Shown: positions 53,993-63,103 of the stretch, piece after piece
Layout: each line of letters opens with the position of its first letter
Position numbering within the stretch: the stretch's first letter is position 1
Assembly (NCBI RefSeq): GCF_000189775.2
Contig: NC_015555.1
Coordinates: 445,001-509,000, forward strand
Length of the DNA stretch: 64,000 nucleotides
Source of the DNA: Thermoanaerobacterium xylanolyticum LX-11
GTDB taxonomy: Bacteria; Bacillota; Thermoanaerobacteria; Thermoanaerobacterales; Thermoanaerobacteraceae
Direction: 5' to 3'
Notes under the pieces: generated by a model
Seen by the model: the letters and a program-made list of their open reading frames with translations, nothing else
Told to the model about the DNA's origin: nothing
The model's database searches: none
Translations under genes and position numbers: made by a program

Positions 53993-55474
53993 ATGTACGA
54001 TGTCATAATAATCGGCGGCGGTGTAGTAGGTTCATCAGTTGCCAGAGAATTATCTAAATACAACATTAAAGTTCTGCTTATAGAAAAAGAAGATGATGTA
54101 GCGTCAGGTGGTGCATCAAAAGCCAATAGTGCTATACTTCATGCGGGATACGACCCAGTGCCTGGTACATTGAAAGCCAAACTAAATGTAAGAGGAAATG
54201 AGATGTTTGATGAGCTTTGTAAAGATTTAGATGTTCCAATGAAAAGAGTTGGTTCACTTGTTGCCGCATTTTCACAAGATGAAGTAGATAGCCTTTATAA
54301 ATTGTATGATAGAGGGTTAAAAAATGGCGTCAAGAATATGTCTATTATATCTTCGGATATGGTTAAGGAAATTGAACCAAACATAAACGACACAATTGTT
54401 GCTGCTTTATATGCAAAGACAGCAGGTATTATATGTCCTTACGGTTTTGTAATAGCCTTGGCTGAAAATGCTGCACAAAACGGCGTCGAATTTGTATTTA
54501 ATCAAGAAGTCATATCTATAGATAAAGAAGACGATGTTTTTAGGGTAAAAACACAAGTGAAAGAGTATTTTAGCAAATACGTAATCAATGCGGCAGGGCT
54601 TTATGCAGATGTGATAAACAATATGGTAAGCGATAAACATTTTTCGATTCATCCAAGAAAAGGCGAATATTTGATTTTAGATAAAGAAGAAGGCTATTTG
54701 GCAAATACCGTCATATTTCAAGTACCAACTAAGATGGGAAAAGGAATACTGGTGTCGCCAACTGTTGATGGCAACTTGCTTATAGGTCCTACGTCTGAGG
54801 ATATATCCAATAAGGAATTTCGAAAGACTACTTACAAAGGATTGGAGAAGGCTATAAAAGGCGCCAAAAAGAGCGTTGAAAAATTTAACGAAAGGAAGAC
54901 GATAACACAATTTACTGGTGTAAGGGCTGTGCCAGATGTATATGGCGAAGATTTTATTATAAGCGAATCAGATGTTAAAGGTTTTATAAATGTAGCAGGC
55001 ATTGAATCACCTGGTTTCACATCATCACCAGCAATTGCGGAGATGGTAAGAGAAATTCTTAAAGATGCAGGACTTAAAATGGTTGAAAAAGATAATTTCA
55101 ATCCCAAGAGGAAGCCTGTCATACGCTTTAATGAATTGACAGATGAAGAAAGAAATGAGCTGATAAAGAGAGAACCTGCTTATGGAAAGATCATTTGCAG
55201 ATGTGAGACAGTTACTGAAGGTGAGATAATTGATGCCATAAGAAGGCCTGTTGGCGCAAAAAGCATTGACGGCGTAAAGAGGCGGACCAGAGCTGGCATG
55301 GGCAGATGTCAAGGTGGATTTTGCAGCCCCAGAGTGTTAGAGATACTTTCAAGAGAGCTTAATGTAGATCCGCTTAATGTCACAAAGTTTGGCGGCAATT
55401 CAAATATTTTGACGGCTAAAGCGAAAGAATACGTCGTAAATTTGTACAATGAACTATTAAAAAGTGGGGTGTAG
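53993..55474 (+). CDS. glpA: Glycerol-3-phosphate dehydrogenase, GlpA type with BFD [2Fe-2S] domain
   Basis: This 493-residue FAD oxidoreductase has the dinucleotide fold MYDVIIIGGGVVGSSVARELS, the DAO-type core with HAGYDPVPGT and TGVRAVPD, then a C-terminal BFD-like domain whose cysteines CRCET and GRCQGGFCSP bind a [2Fe-2S] cluster. It oxidises glycerol-3-P to DHAP. ATG 53993 follows GAAAGGGATGG; the longer frame starts inside the leader hairpin. It is first of three genes with the FAD partner and DUF1667 protein. Confidence 0.92.
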   Translation: MYDVIIIGGGVVGSSVARELSKYNIKVLLIEKEDDVASGGASKANSAILHAGYDPVPGTLKAKLNVRGNEMFDELCKDLDVPMKRVGSLVAAFSQDEVDSLYKLYDRGLKNGVKNMSIISSDMVKEIEPNINDTIVAALYAKTAGIICPYGFVIALAENAAQNGVEFVFNQEVISIDKEDDVFRVKTQVKEYFSKYVINAAGLYADVINNMVSDKHFSIHPRKGEYLILDKEEGYLANTVIFQVPTKMGKGILVSPTVDGNLLIGPTSEDISNKEFRKTTYKGLEKAIKGAKKSVEKFNERKTITQFTGVRAVPDVYGEDFIISESDVKGFINVAGIESPGFTSSPAIAEMVREILKDAGLKMVEKDNFNPKRKPVIRFNELTDEERNELIKREPAYGKIICRCETVTEGEIIDAIRRPVGAKSIDGVKRRTRAGMGRCQGGFCSPRVLEILSRELNVDPLNVTKFGGNSNILTAKAKEYVVNLYNELLKSGV

Positions 55475-56746
55475 ATGATGATGAAATACGACATAGTAAT
55501 AATTGGTGCAGGTCCTGCAGGACTTGGAGCAGCAGTTGAAGCGTATGAAAAAGGTGTAAAAGATATTTTAATAATCGAAAGGGACAGCTATCCGGGAGGA
55601 ATACTTCAGCAGTGCATACACAATGGATTTGGACTTATTGAATTCAAAGAAGAATTATCTGGGCCGGAATACGCAGAAAGATTTATAGAAAAGGTAAATG
55701 AATATGGAATAAAGATTATGCTTAATACGATGGTATTAAACATATCAAGCGATAAAGTAGTTAAAGCAGTAAATCAAGAAAATGGCGTCATGGAGATTAA
55801 AGCGAAAGCGATAATACTTGCGATGGGCTGTAGAGAAAGGCCAAGAGGTGCAATCAGCATACCTGGCACAAGGCCTGCAGGGATATTTACGGCGGGAACG
55901 GCACAAAGATATGTAAATATGGAAGGATACATGCCTGGCAAAGAGATTGTGATATTGGGTTCTGGTGATATTGGACTTATAATGGCCAGGAGGTTTACGC
56001 TTGAAGGTGCTACGGTAAAAGCTGTTGTTGAACTTATGCCTTATTCCAGTGGACTTACCAGAAACATTGTTCAGTGTTTAGATGACTTTGGCATACCGCT
56101 TCTTTTAAGCCACACTGTGATAGAAATACGCGGTAAAGAAAGAGTTGAAGGTGTGACGATAGCACAGGTAGATGAAAACAGAAAGCCAATATTAAACACA
56201 GCTAAATACATAAGCTGTGATACTTTAATATTATCTGTAGGTTTGATTCCTGAGAATGAACTGTCAAAAAGTGCAGGCATAATGTTAGATCCCGTTACTG
56301 GGGGACCGCTTGTGAATGAAAGTATGGAAACGAATGTGGAAGGAATATTTGCCTGTGGCAATGTGTTGCAAGTGCACGATCTTGTGGACAATGTTACAAA
56401 AGAAGCAAGGCTGGCGGCTGATTCTGCAGTAAAGTACATTAATAATATGTTAATAAAAGAAGGGCGATACATCGTCGTGAAAGCTGGTTTAGGCATTAGA
56501 TATGTGGTGCCGCAAATAGTAAATTATGATAATATAGATGCAAAAGTTAAATTTCACATGAGGCCTACTGATGTGTACAAAAACGCTTATATCGCCGTGA
56601 AATCAGGTGACAGAGAGATAGCCAGGAAAAAAATGCAGAGGTTGACACCAGGAGAGATGATATTAATAGATGTGCCAAAGGAAAAATTTTTAAGAGATGA
56701 TCTATCTCCTGCAGATGAAATCACATTCGAAGTAGAGGTGGTATAA
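55475..56746 (+). CDS. NAD(P)/FAD-dependent oxidoreductase, partner of GlpA
   Basis: This 423-residue two-dinucleotide-domain flavoprotein has FAD motif YDIVIIGAGPAGLGAAVEAYEKG, NAD motif IVILGSGDIGLIMARR near 150 and FACGNVLQVHDLVDNVT near 290. Such proteins sit next to GlpA homologues across Firmicutes and probably pass its electrons to NAD. No redox-active CxxC disulfide of thioredoxin reductase is present; SYPGGILQQCIHNGFG occupies that region. ATG 55475 starts directly after the glpA stop. Confidence 0.88.
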   Translation: MMMKYDIVIIGAGPAGLGAAVEAYEKGVKDILIIERDSYPGGILQQCIHNGFGLIEFKEELSGPEYAERFIEKVNEYGIKIMLNTMVLNISSDKVVKAVNQENGVMEIKAKAIILAMGCRERPRGAISIPGTRPAGIFTAGTAQRYVNMEGYMPGKEIVILGSGDIGLIMARRFTLEGATVKAVVELMPYSSGLTRNIVQCLDDFGIPLLLSHTVIEIRGKERVEGVTIAQVDENRKPILNTAKYISCDTLILSVGLIPENELSKSAGIMLDPVTGGPLVNESMETNVEGIFACGNVLQVHDLVDNVTKEARLAADSAVKYINNMLIKEGRYIVVKAGLGIRYVVPQIVNYDNIDAKVKFHMRPTDVYKNAYIAVKSGDREIARKKMQRLTPGEMILIDVPKEKFLRDDLSPADEITFEVEVV

Positions 56747-56747
56747 T

Positions 56748-57113
56748 ATGATAAAAAGAGAATTAACTTGTATTGTATGCCCAAATGGTTGTCGCTTGGT
56801 TGTAGAAATGGAAGGAAAGGAAATTGTAAATATCACAGGATATGAGTGCAAAAGAGGATTAAAGTATGCTGAAGATGAGATAATTGCTCCCAAAAGGACT
56901 CTGACTACAATAGTAAAAGCTGAAAAGGGTCATCTTCCAGTAGTTTCTGTCAGGACTAAAGAGCCAATTCCAAAAGAGCTTATCGGCAAAGCAGTGATGG
57001 AACTATCTAAAATAACTTTAAAGCCGCCGATTAATGTAGGTGATGTCGTTGTCAAAAACATCTTAAATACTGGTGTGGATGTTATTGCAACGAGAAATCT
57101 TTACAGCAAATAA
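56748..57113 (+). CDS. DUF1667 small cysteine-rich protein of the glp unit
   Basis: This 121-residue protein begins ELTCIVCPNGCRLVVE and has a fourth cysteine in GYECKRGLKYAEDE, a likely metal or iron-sulfur site of CxxCxxxC plus C type. DUF1667 proteins are regularly the third gene after the GlpA-like and FAD oxidoreductase genes and may be the electron-transfer subunit in place of GlpC. It starts one base after the preceding stop. Confidence 0.88.
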   Translation: MIKRELTCIVCPNGCRLVVEMEGKEIVNITGYECKRGLKYAEDEIIAPKRTLTTIVKAEKGHLPVVSVRTKEPIPKELIGKAVMELSKITLKPPINVGDVVVKNILNTGVDVIATRNLYSK

Positions 57114-57167
57114 GTGTTTAGTGGCTTATTAATTATGACATATTTTAATGAGGAAGGAATGCAAAGT

Positions 57168-58799
57168 ATGGAGAAAATTTGTGAAAGAATAAAGTCTCCA
57201 ATTAATATACACTCGCAAATATCTGCAATGATAGTCAGGAGAGTAAATGACGTATGCAAAAAGGACAATGTCAAAGTTATGCTTAAAAAAGCTGAAAGCG
57301 CAAGGCTTGTGCCTGCCAATAGCATGCTTTCCATGATAACTTTTTTTGCATCAGAAGGCGATGATATTGATATAATCGTAGAAGGAGATAACTGCATTTC
57401 TTCAATGGAAGAGATTAAAAAGATTTTTTTAGTGGATTTAAAAAAGGTGAATGACGAGAGTGGAACATATGAGCTTTTAAAGAATACGTCTATTGCGTAC
57501 GAAGAAATATTTAACTCCATTGCAGTTGGCATAATTGCTACGGACGATAATGGAATCATAACTATATTTAATAAAGCATCTGAAAAAATAACAGGTTTTA
57601 GCCTTGATAAGGCAATCGGCAAAAATATAAGTGAAGTTATGTCAGATATAGATGTAAGTCAAGTCTTAAAATATGGAAGTGAGTTTTTAAACAAAAAATA
57701 CGTCATAGGTGAAAAGACGCTTTTTTTAAACATGACTCCTATTTATGCTGGAGGCAACATTACTGGTTCATTGGTTGTATTTCAAGATTTTCCACAAATC
57801 GAGTACCTTGAAGGAGAACTTAAAAGGAGCAGAAAACTTGATAAAGCCTTTGACATAATAGTAGGTAACAGCGGAAAATTGAAAGATGCATTGACGGTGG
57901 CATCTAAAGCGGCAGAAACGGATTCTAACGTAATAATACGAGGCGAAAGCGGGACAGGAAAAGAATTAGTTGCTAATGCGATACATTATTCAAGCAAAAG
58001 ACACGATAAACCTTTTATAAGGGTAAATTGTGCTGCTATACCAAGCACACTTTTAGAAAGTGAGCTTTTTGGTCACGAAAAAGGAGCGTTTACTGGCGCA
58101 ATAATGCAGAAAATAGGGAAGTTTGAACTTGCTGATGGAGGGACGATCTTCCTGGATGAAATAGGAGATATACCAATAGAAATTCAAGCAAAACTTTTAA
58201 GGGTTCTTCAAGATAAAGAGTTTGAAAGAGTTGGTGGAATAAAGACTATAAAAGTAGATGTAAGGATAATTGCGGCAACAAACAAAAACCTTGAAGAAGC
58301 TATGAAAAATGGCACATTTAGGGAAGATCTTTACTACAGGTTAAATGTTATACCTGTCTTTTTGCCAGCTTTAAGGGATAGAAAAGAGGACATTCCTGTT
58401 TTGGTAGAGCATTTTATAAAGAAGATGAACAAAAAACTTGGAAGAAATGTTCATTTTATTACAAACATAGCCATAAAATCCCTGATAAAGTATGATTGGC
58501 CGGGAAATATAAGAGAGCTTGAAAATCTAATTGAAAGGTGCATAACATTAAGCGATAAAGAGTACATTGACTTCGATGATCTTCCATCGTATATAAAAAA
58601 TGTAAAAGACAGCAAAGACGATGAGGTAATATATTTAGGCGACAATTACGATATTGAAAAGATGGAAAATTATGAGTATAAAATAATCAAAGCTGCATTA
58701 TCCAGGTATAAAAGTTTTAACAAAGCTGGAAAAGCCTTAGGATTGACCCATAAAACAGTTGCAGCTAAAGCGAGAAAATTTCATCTGGTTGAAAATTAA
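57168..58799 (+). CDS. Sigma-54-dependent activator with HPr-like, PAS, AAA+ and Fis-HTH domains
   Basis: This 543-residue enhancer-binding protein has an HPr-like domain at 1-85: His15 in NIHSQISAM aligns with the HPr phosphorylation histidine, but the following Arg-Pro is replaced. A PAS domain follows at about 105-215 (VGIIATDDNGIITIFN), then a sigma-54 AAA+ domain at 240-460 with Walker A GESGTGKE, GAFTGA loop and DEIGDIP, and a Fis-type HTH at the end (NKAGKALGLTHKTVAAK). ATG 57168 is 10 nt after AGGAAGG. It sits between glp and dha genes whose promoters are sigma-54 type. Confidence 0.92.
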   Translation: MEKICERIKSPINIHSQISAMIVRRVNDVCKKDNVKVMLKKAESARLVPANSMLSMITFFASEGDDIDIIVEGDNCISSMEEIKKIFLVDLKKVNDESGTYELLKNTSIAYEEIFNSIAVGIIATDDNGIITIFNKASEKITGFSLDKAIGKNISEVMSDIDVSQVLKYGSEFLNKKYVIGEKTLFLNMTPIYAGGNITGSLVVFQDFPQIEYLEGELKRSRKLDKAFDIIVGNSGKLKDALTVASKAAETDSNVIIRGESGTGKELVANAIHYSSKRHDKPFIRVNCAAIPSTLLESELFGHEKGAFTGAIMQKIGKFELADGGTIFLDEIGDIPIEIQAKLLRVLQDKEFERVGGIKTIKVDVRIIAATNKNLEEAMKNGTFREDLYYRLNVIPVFLPALRDRKEDIPVLVEHFIKKMNKKLGRNVHFITNIAIKSLIKYDWPGNIRELENLIERCITLSDKEYIDFDDLPSYIKNVKDSKDDEVIYLGDNYDIEKMENYEYKIIKAALSRYKSFNKAGKALGLTHKTVAAKARKFHLVEN

Positions 58800-58863
58800 T
58801 ATCAGGATTCATTTATGATTGATACTTTTTACCAAGAAAAAATAAAAATCTTTTCATTGAAGT

Positions 58864-58903
58864 GGCCATATGCTGACATTTTCATCTGCATATGACCTTT
58901 TTT
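58864..58903 (+). terminator. Intrinsic terminator after the sigma-54 activator gene
   Basis: Arms GGCCATATGC and GCATATGACC (one G-T pair) with a 14-nt loop are followed by TTTTTT, immediately before the dhaK promoter. Confidence 0.8.
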
Positions 58904-58904
58904 A

Positions 58905-58920
58905 TTGGCATACAATTTGC
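58905..58920 (+). promoter_or_regulatory. Sigma-54 (-24/-12) promoter of dhaKLM
   Basis: TTGGCATACAATTTGC is identical over 16 bases to the promoter upstream of glpP. It lies 40 nt before the dhaK start and just after a terminator, and the adjacent upstream gene encodes a sigma-54 activator. Confidence 0.88.
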
Positions 58921-58959
58921 AGTAGATATAAAAAAATAAAAAATATGGGGGTTAATATC

Positions 58960-59958
58960 ATGAAAAAGCTCATTAACAATCCTGAAGAAGTTGTAAAGGA
59001 AATGGTGGCAGGACTTCTTTACGCATATCCAACATACTTGAGAAAGCTTGATAATGTAGATGTTGTAGTAAGAAAAACATCTCCTGTAGAGGGGAAAGTT
59101 GGGCTTGTAAGCGGTGGTGGCAGTGGACATGAGCCTGCACATGCAGGGTATGTAGGTAAAGGCATGTTGGATGCAGCTTGCTTAGGTGCTGTTTTTACGT
59201 CGCCAACGCCTGATCAAATCTATGAAGCTATAAAAGCTGTTGACGGCGGAAAAGGTGTTTTGCTCATAATCAAAAATTATACAGGCGATGTAATGAATTT
59301 TGAGATGGCAAAAGAGATGGCTGAAATGGATGGTATAAAGGTTTCAGAAGTGATTGTGAATGATGATGTGGCTGTTGAAAACAGCACATATACGCAGGGC
59401 AGGAGAGGTATTGCAGGTACTGTTTTCGTCCATAAAATAGCTGGAGCTAAAGCTGAAGAAGGGGCTGAGATTGAAGAAGTCAAGGAAGTTGCAGAAAAGG
59501 TCATAAAGAATTTAAGGTCTATGGGAATGGCATTTACACCATGCATTGTGCCTGCAGCAGGAAAACCAAGCTTTACACTTGAAGAAGATGAAATTGAGAT
59601 AGGAATTGGAATACACGGTGAACCTGGTACACATAGGGAGAAGATAAAAAGTGCAAAAGAGATAGTTGCTGAGCTTATGGACAAAATTGTTTCTGACTTG
59701 CCGTTTAACGACGGTGATGAAGTGGCATTGATGGTAAATGGCCTTGGTGCTACACCTCTTTCAGAGCTTTTCATAGCAAACAAAGAAGTGAATGAATACC
59801 TTATGGGAAAAAATATCAACGTTTATAAAACTTTCGTGGGTGAATACATGACGTCCCTTGAGATGAGCGGATTTTCAATAACACTTTTAAAACTTGATGA
59901 AGAACTTAAATCGCTTTTAGATGCATCAGCAGATACACCTGCCTTTAAGCAATTATAA
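58960..59958 (+). CDS. dhaK: Dihydroxyacetone kinase subunit DhaK
   Basis: This 332-residue subunit binds dihydroxyacetone covalently through a histidine, in IGIGIHGEPGTHREK near 220, after the SGGGSGHEPAHAGYVG region near 48-63. It hands the substrate to DhaL-ADP. ATG 58960 follows ATGGGGG and gives MKKLINNPEEVV; an upstream in-frame ATG lies inside the terminator and promoter and is rejected. First gene of a PTS-dependent dhaKLM unit. Confidence 0.96.
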   Translation: MKKLINNPEEVVKEMVAGLLYAYPTYLRKLDNVDVVVRKTSPVEGKVGLVSGGGSGHEPAHAGYVGKGMLDAACLGAVFTSPTPDQIYEAIKAVDGGKGVLLIIKNYTGDVMNFEMAKEMAEMDGIKVSEVIVNDDVAVENSTYTQGRRGIAGTVFVHKIAGAKAEEGAEIEEVKEVAEKVIKNLRSMGMAFTPCIVPAAGKPSFTLEEDEIEIGIGIHGEPGTHREKIKSAKEIVAELMDKIVSDLPFNDGDEVALMVNGLGATPLSELFIANKEVNEYLMGKNINVYKTFVGEYMTSLEMSGFSITLLKLDEELKSLLDASADTPAFKQL

Positions 59959-59984
59959 GATATGAGCCGAAAGGGATGATGATA

Positions 59985-60626
59985 TTGTTGTTGAGAAAGA
60001 CAGACGTAGTAAACATTTTAAATGACATAGTAAAGACAATTGAAGATAATAGGCAATACCTTACAGATCTGGATGCAGCAATAGGTGATGCTGATCACGG
60101 CATAAATCTTGATAGGGGATTTAAAGCAGTGAGGGATAAGATGACACAATTTTCAGATAAAGACATAGGCACAATACTTAAAAATGTTGGTATGGTTTTA
60201 GTTTCTACTGTTGGTGGAGCATCTGGACCACTTTATGGAACATTTTTCATGAGAATGGGAAATGTAGTATCAGGCAAAAACACATTAGATGAAAATGACA
60301 TTGTCGCGATGTTTGAGGCTGGTCTTTCTGGAATAAAAGAAAGAGGAAAAGCACAAGTAGGAGACAAGACTATGATCGACTCGATGGAGCCTGCCTTGAA
60401 TGAGTTAAAGAAAGCATTAAGTGAAGGACGTGGTTTAAAAGAAGCTATAGAAGCAGCGGCAAATAATGCATACAATGGTGTTTTAATGACTAAAGACATT
60501 GCTGCAAAAAAAGGCAGAGCCAGCTATCTTGGCGAAAGAAGCATAGGACATCAGGATCCTGGAGCAACATCAGCTTATTTGATGATAAAAACTGTTGCTG
60601 ATTATGTAGATAAGTTGCAACAATGA
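59985..60626 (+). CDS. dhaL: Dihydroxyacetone kinase subunit DhaL (ADP-binding)
   Basis: This protein of about 213 residues is the nucleotide-binding kinase subunit, with the metal-binding GDADHGINLDRGF near 37 and the GGASGPLYGTFF, DKTMIDSMEPA and YLGERSIGHQDPGATSA motifs. It carries tightly bound ADP recharged by DhaM. AAAGGGATG places the start near TTG 59985 (or 59988/59991); ATG 59976 would overlap the Shine-Dalgarno. Its stop overlaps an ATG of the next frame. Confidence 0.93.
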   Translation: MLLRKTDVVNILNDIVKTIEDNRQYLTDLDAAIGDADHGINLDRGFKAVRDKMTQFSDKDIGTILKNVGMVLVSTVGGASGPLYGTFFMRMGNVVSGKNTLDENDIVAMFEAGLSGIKERGKAQVGDKTMIDSMEPALNELKKALSEGRGLKEAIEAAANNAYNGVLMTKDIAAKKGRASYLGERSIGHQDPGATSAYLMIKTVADYVDKLQQ

Positions 60627-60643
60627 AGAAAGGATTGGATCTA

Positions 60644-61036
60644 ATGGTAGGTATAGTTATTGTGTCTCATTCAAAGAAGGTGGCAGATGGCTTGTATGAA
60701 TTAGCTGACCAGATGACAGGAGGGAAAATAAGGATAGGCAAGTCTGGCGGCACCAAAGATGGGCGATTAGGCACAAATGTAGACGAAATCGTAGAAGAAA
60801 TAAAAAAGTGCGAAAGCGGCGACGGCGTTTTAATCTTAGTTGATTTAGGAAGTTCTGTAATGAGTGCTCAAATGGCGTTAGAATTTCTTGATGAAGAATA
60901 CGCGGGAAAAGTTGAGATAGCAGATGCGCCTCTTGTTGAAGGAACGATTGCTGCAAGCGTAGAAGCTTCAATAGGCAGTGACATATTAAAAGTTAAAGCA
61001 GTAGCAGAAGCGGCTAAAAATCTTGTTAAGATTTAA
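60644..61036 (+). CDS. dhaM: PTS-type phosphocarrier DhaM
   Basis: This 130-residue EIIA-mannose-like single domain has the phosphohistidine in VIVSHSKKVADG (His9) and GTNVDEIVEEI, followed by LVDLGSSVMSAQMALEFL. It transfers phosphate from HPr to DhaL-ADP. Only the EIIA domain is present, as in most Firmicutes, without the HPr and EI parts of the E. coli protein. ATG 60644 is 9 nt after AAAGGA. Confidence 0.95.
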   Translation: MVGIVIVSHSKKVADGLYELADQMTGGKIRIGKSGGTKDGRLGTNVDEIVEEIKKCESGDGVLILVDLGSSVMSAQMALEFLDEEYAGKVEIADAPLVEGTIAASVEASIGSDILKVKAVAEAAKNLVKI

Positions 61037-61038
61037 TT

Positions 61039-61067
61039 GCCTGGATGAAACCAGGCTTTATTTTTTT
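61039..61067 (+). terminator. dha operon terminator
   Basis: GCCTGG / CCAGGC with a 6-nt loop is followed by TTTATTTTTTT. Confidence 0.85.
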
Positions 61068-61116
61068 GTAGAAATTTTTATAAAAAAATATTAAAATATA
61101 TAATATACAGAGGGGG

Positions 61117-63060
61117 GTGAAGTCAATTTACGATCACATAGTTTCTGAATACGATACCAAACTTAAAACATATGTAGAAGAAAGGAGGTACATGGATGCG
61201 TATAAATACATTTTCAAACAGAAAAATCTCGTCAGCGATCTCGATAGAAGTATTTACTTATACTTAATTTTATGGCAAATTAAAGTTGAAATTTATCTCG
61301 GTATTATTGAAGATGCGAAAGAGCACTTTTTGAACATTTTTGATAATATTATTTTATCTAAGAATAACATATCATTATTTATTGAATGTGTGCTGTTGCT
61401 TGATATGTTCGAATTGTCGCTAAAAAAAGATGGCATATATGAGCAATTGATGAACTACGATGAAGAAAATAATTGGATAAATTTATATATTTTTATATTA
61501 AGTTTTAAAAATAAAAGCAGGAATTATTCAATTGAGGACGAACTACTATATATGGCAGAAAAAAATACTGACAGATTTTTTCAGTCATTAATACATACTG
61601 TATTGGCAGAGGTGTACAAAGATGATAGAAACGAGAGATGGTATATTGAATTGAGGAAGGCTTATGAGCTTAATCACGACAATTTGAGAATGATTAGGCT
61701 AATGATACAGTGGGGTATTAAAGGGGATGATGAGCTTAGAAAGGTTAAATATTTTAGGCACTTTCCCGAAAATAAGATTATTTTAAAAAAGTATTACGAA
61801 CTTTATAGCAATAGAGATCGTGAAAGTCGGGATTTTAGTCTTTTTAAATTTAATTTATTAGAAGGTGGTGGTACGGGTGGTAGTAGTTACTTAATAACGT
61901 ACGATGATGTTAATGTATTATTAGATTGTGGAATTAACTTTAAAGATGATCACATATATTACGAGAATTTAAAAAAAATTGGCATTGATATTAAAGATAT
62001 TGATTTACTCATTATTACACATTGCCATCTTGATCACTGCGGGGGCATTGTAAACCTTATAAAAAGCGGACTAAATTGTCCTATAATTATGTCTTATGAG
62101 ACGAAATATATATTGAACGGATTTTTTTCTAAAAACAGCAATATGCAGGATTTAAATCTAAATGATGCTGATTATAAGTTGCTGAATAAAATAAACAGCA
62201 TGACATTGACCGATTGCCTTTTTGATGAATCTGTGAAAGGCAAAAGAGTCTTAGTGAAGCTTATTCCATCCGGACATATATTGGGGGCTTGCGGGGTTTA
62301 CGCAGAAATTGGTGGTTTTTCAGTGTTTTATACAGGCGATTTTACTGTAAAAGATGTTGAGACAAATAGTGGTCTTACAATTCCTGATGGAATGCACGCT
62401 GATGTGCTGATTACTGAAGCTACGTTTGGATATACGTCAAGCTTTAGCGTTTATGATAAGACAATTCAAGATAAGTTGATTCTGGAAGTGATAGAGGAAT
62501 TAGCCAATCGTGGTGTTGGCTTTATACCTGCATTTGCTGTAGGGAAAGCTCAAGATTTATTGATGCTTATGAAGAGAAACTTTGAATATATGCCGTACAA
62601 TGTGTATGTTGATGGAGCATTGTCGTATATAACCATGTTATATGAAAAAGTAAGAGGGCCTATCTACGGAAATGGCATATTAAATGCAAATGACATAAAA
62701 TTGTATGATAGCAAAAGGGAATTTATAAGAAAGGAAATTTCGCTGGGAAATTGTCTGGTAATGACCAGCTCGGACAATCTTACCGAAGGCAGTACTTCTT
62801 TTGTGTACGGGCGGGAGTTGATGTCATTTGACAATGCGATTTTGCTAAACATAAGCAACAACATAAAGAAACCTATATCTATGTTGCAGGAGAATATTCC
62901 TATTATCAACCATGGGATACTGCAGGATATTTTAGAAGTATTTTTGAAATTGACACCTAAAAAGGTTTATATTGTTCATAGAGGAGCAAAGACAAATAGT
63001 ACATTTAATATTGAGGAGATTTTGAATATGTTTGATGATGTAGACGTTATGGCTCCGTAG
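61117..63060 (+). CDS. Metallo-beta-lactamase/beta-CASP-like protein with a helical N-terminal domain
   Basis: This protein of about 647 residues has roughly 240 N-terminal residues of helical, TPR-like sequence, then an MBL fold: THCHLDHCGG near 307-316, SGHILGACGVYAEIGG near 386, YTGDFT near 407 and ADVLITEATFG near 428. A beta-CASP-like insert follows (TSSDNLTEGSTSFVYG near 550) and VHRGAKTNS near 628. CPSF73/RNase J-type enzymes have this order, so a nuclease is plausible. The start is uncertain: GTG 61117 lies within AGGGGGG, and alternatives are AUU 61126 or ATG 61192. An Hsp70-like gene follows. Confidence 0.75.
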   Translation: MKSIYDHIVSEYDTKLKTYVEERRYMDAYKYIFKQKNLVSDLDRSIYLYLILWQIKVEIYLGIIEDAKEHFLNIFDNIILSKNNISLFIECVLLLDMFELSLKKDGIYEQLMNYDEENNWINLYIFILSFKNKSRNYSIEDELLYMAEKNTDRFFQSLIHTVLAEVYKDDRNERWYIELRKAYELNHDNLRMIRLMIQWGIKGDDELRKVKYFRHFPENKIILKKYYELYSNRDRESRDFSLFKFNLLEGGGTGGSSYLITYDDVNVLLDCGINFKDDHIYYENLKKIGIDIKDIDLLIITHCHLDHCGGIVNLIKSGLNCPIIMSYETKYILNGFFSKNSNMQDLNLNDADYKLLNKINSMTLTDCLFDESVKGKRVLVKLIPSGHILGACGVYAEIGGFSVFYTGDFTVKDVETNSGLTIPDGMHADVLITEATFGYTSSFSVYDKTIQDKLILEVIEELANRGVGFIPAFAVGKAQDLLMLMKRNFEYMPYNVYVDGALSYITMLYEKVRGPIYGNGILNANDIKLYDSKREFIRKEISLGNCLVMTSSDNLTEGSTSFVYGRELMSFDNAILLNISNNIKKPISMLQENIPIINHGILQDILEVFLKLTPKKVYIVHRGAKTNSTFNIEEILNMFDDVDVMAP

Positions 63061-63103
63061 AGCCTTTAAATTTATTTTACCATGAGGGAGTAAAGGAGGA
63101 AAA

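Noticed and set aside
58870-58959. ATG extension of dhaK by 30 residues
   Set aside because: It starts inside the terminator hairpin and crosses the sigma-54 promoter; DhaK proteins begin near MKKLINNPEEVV.
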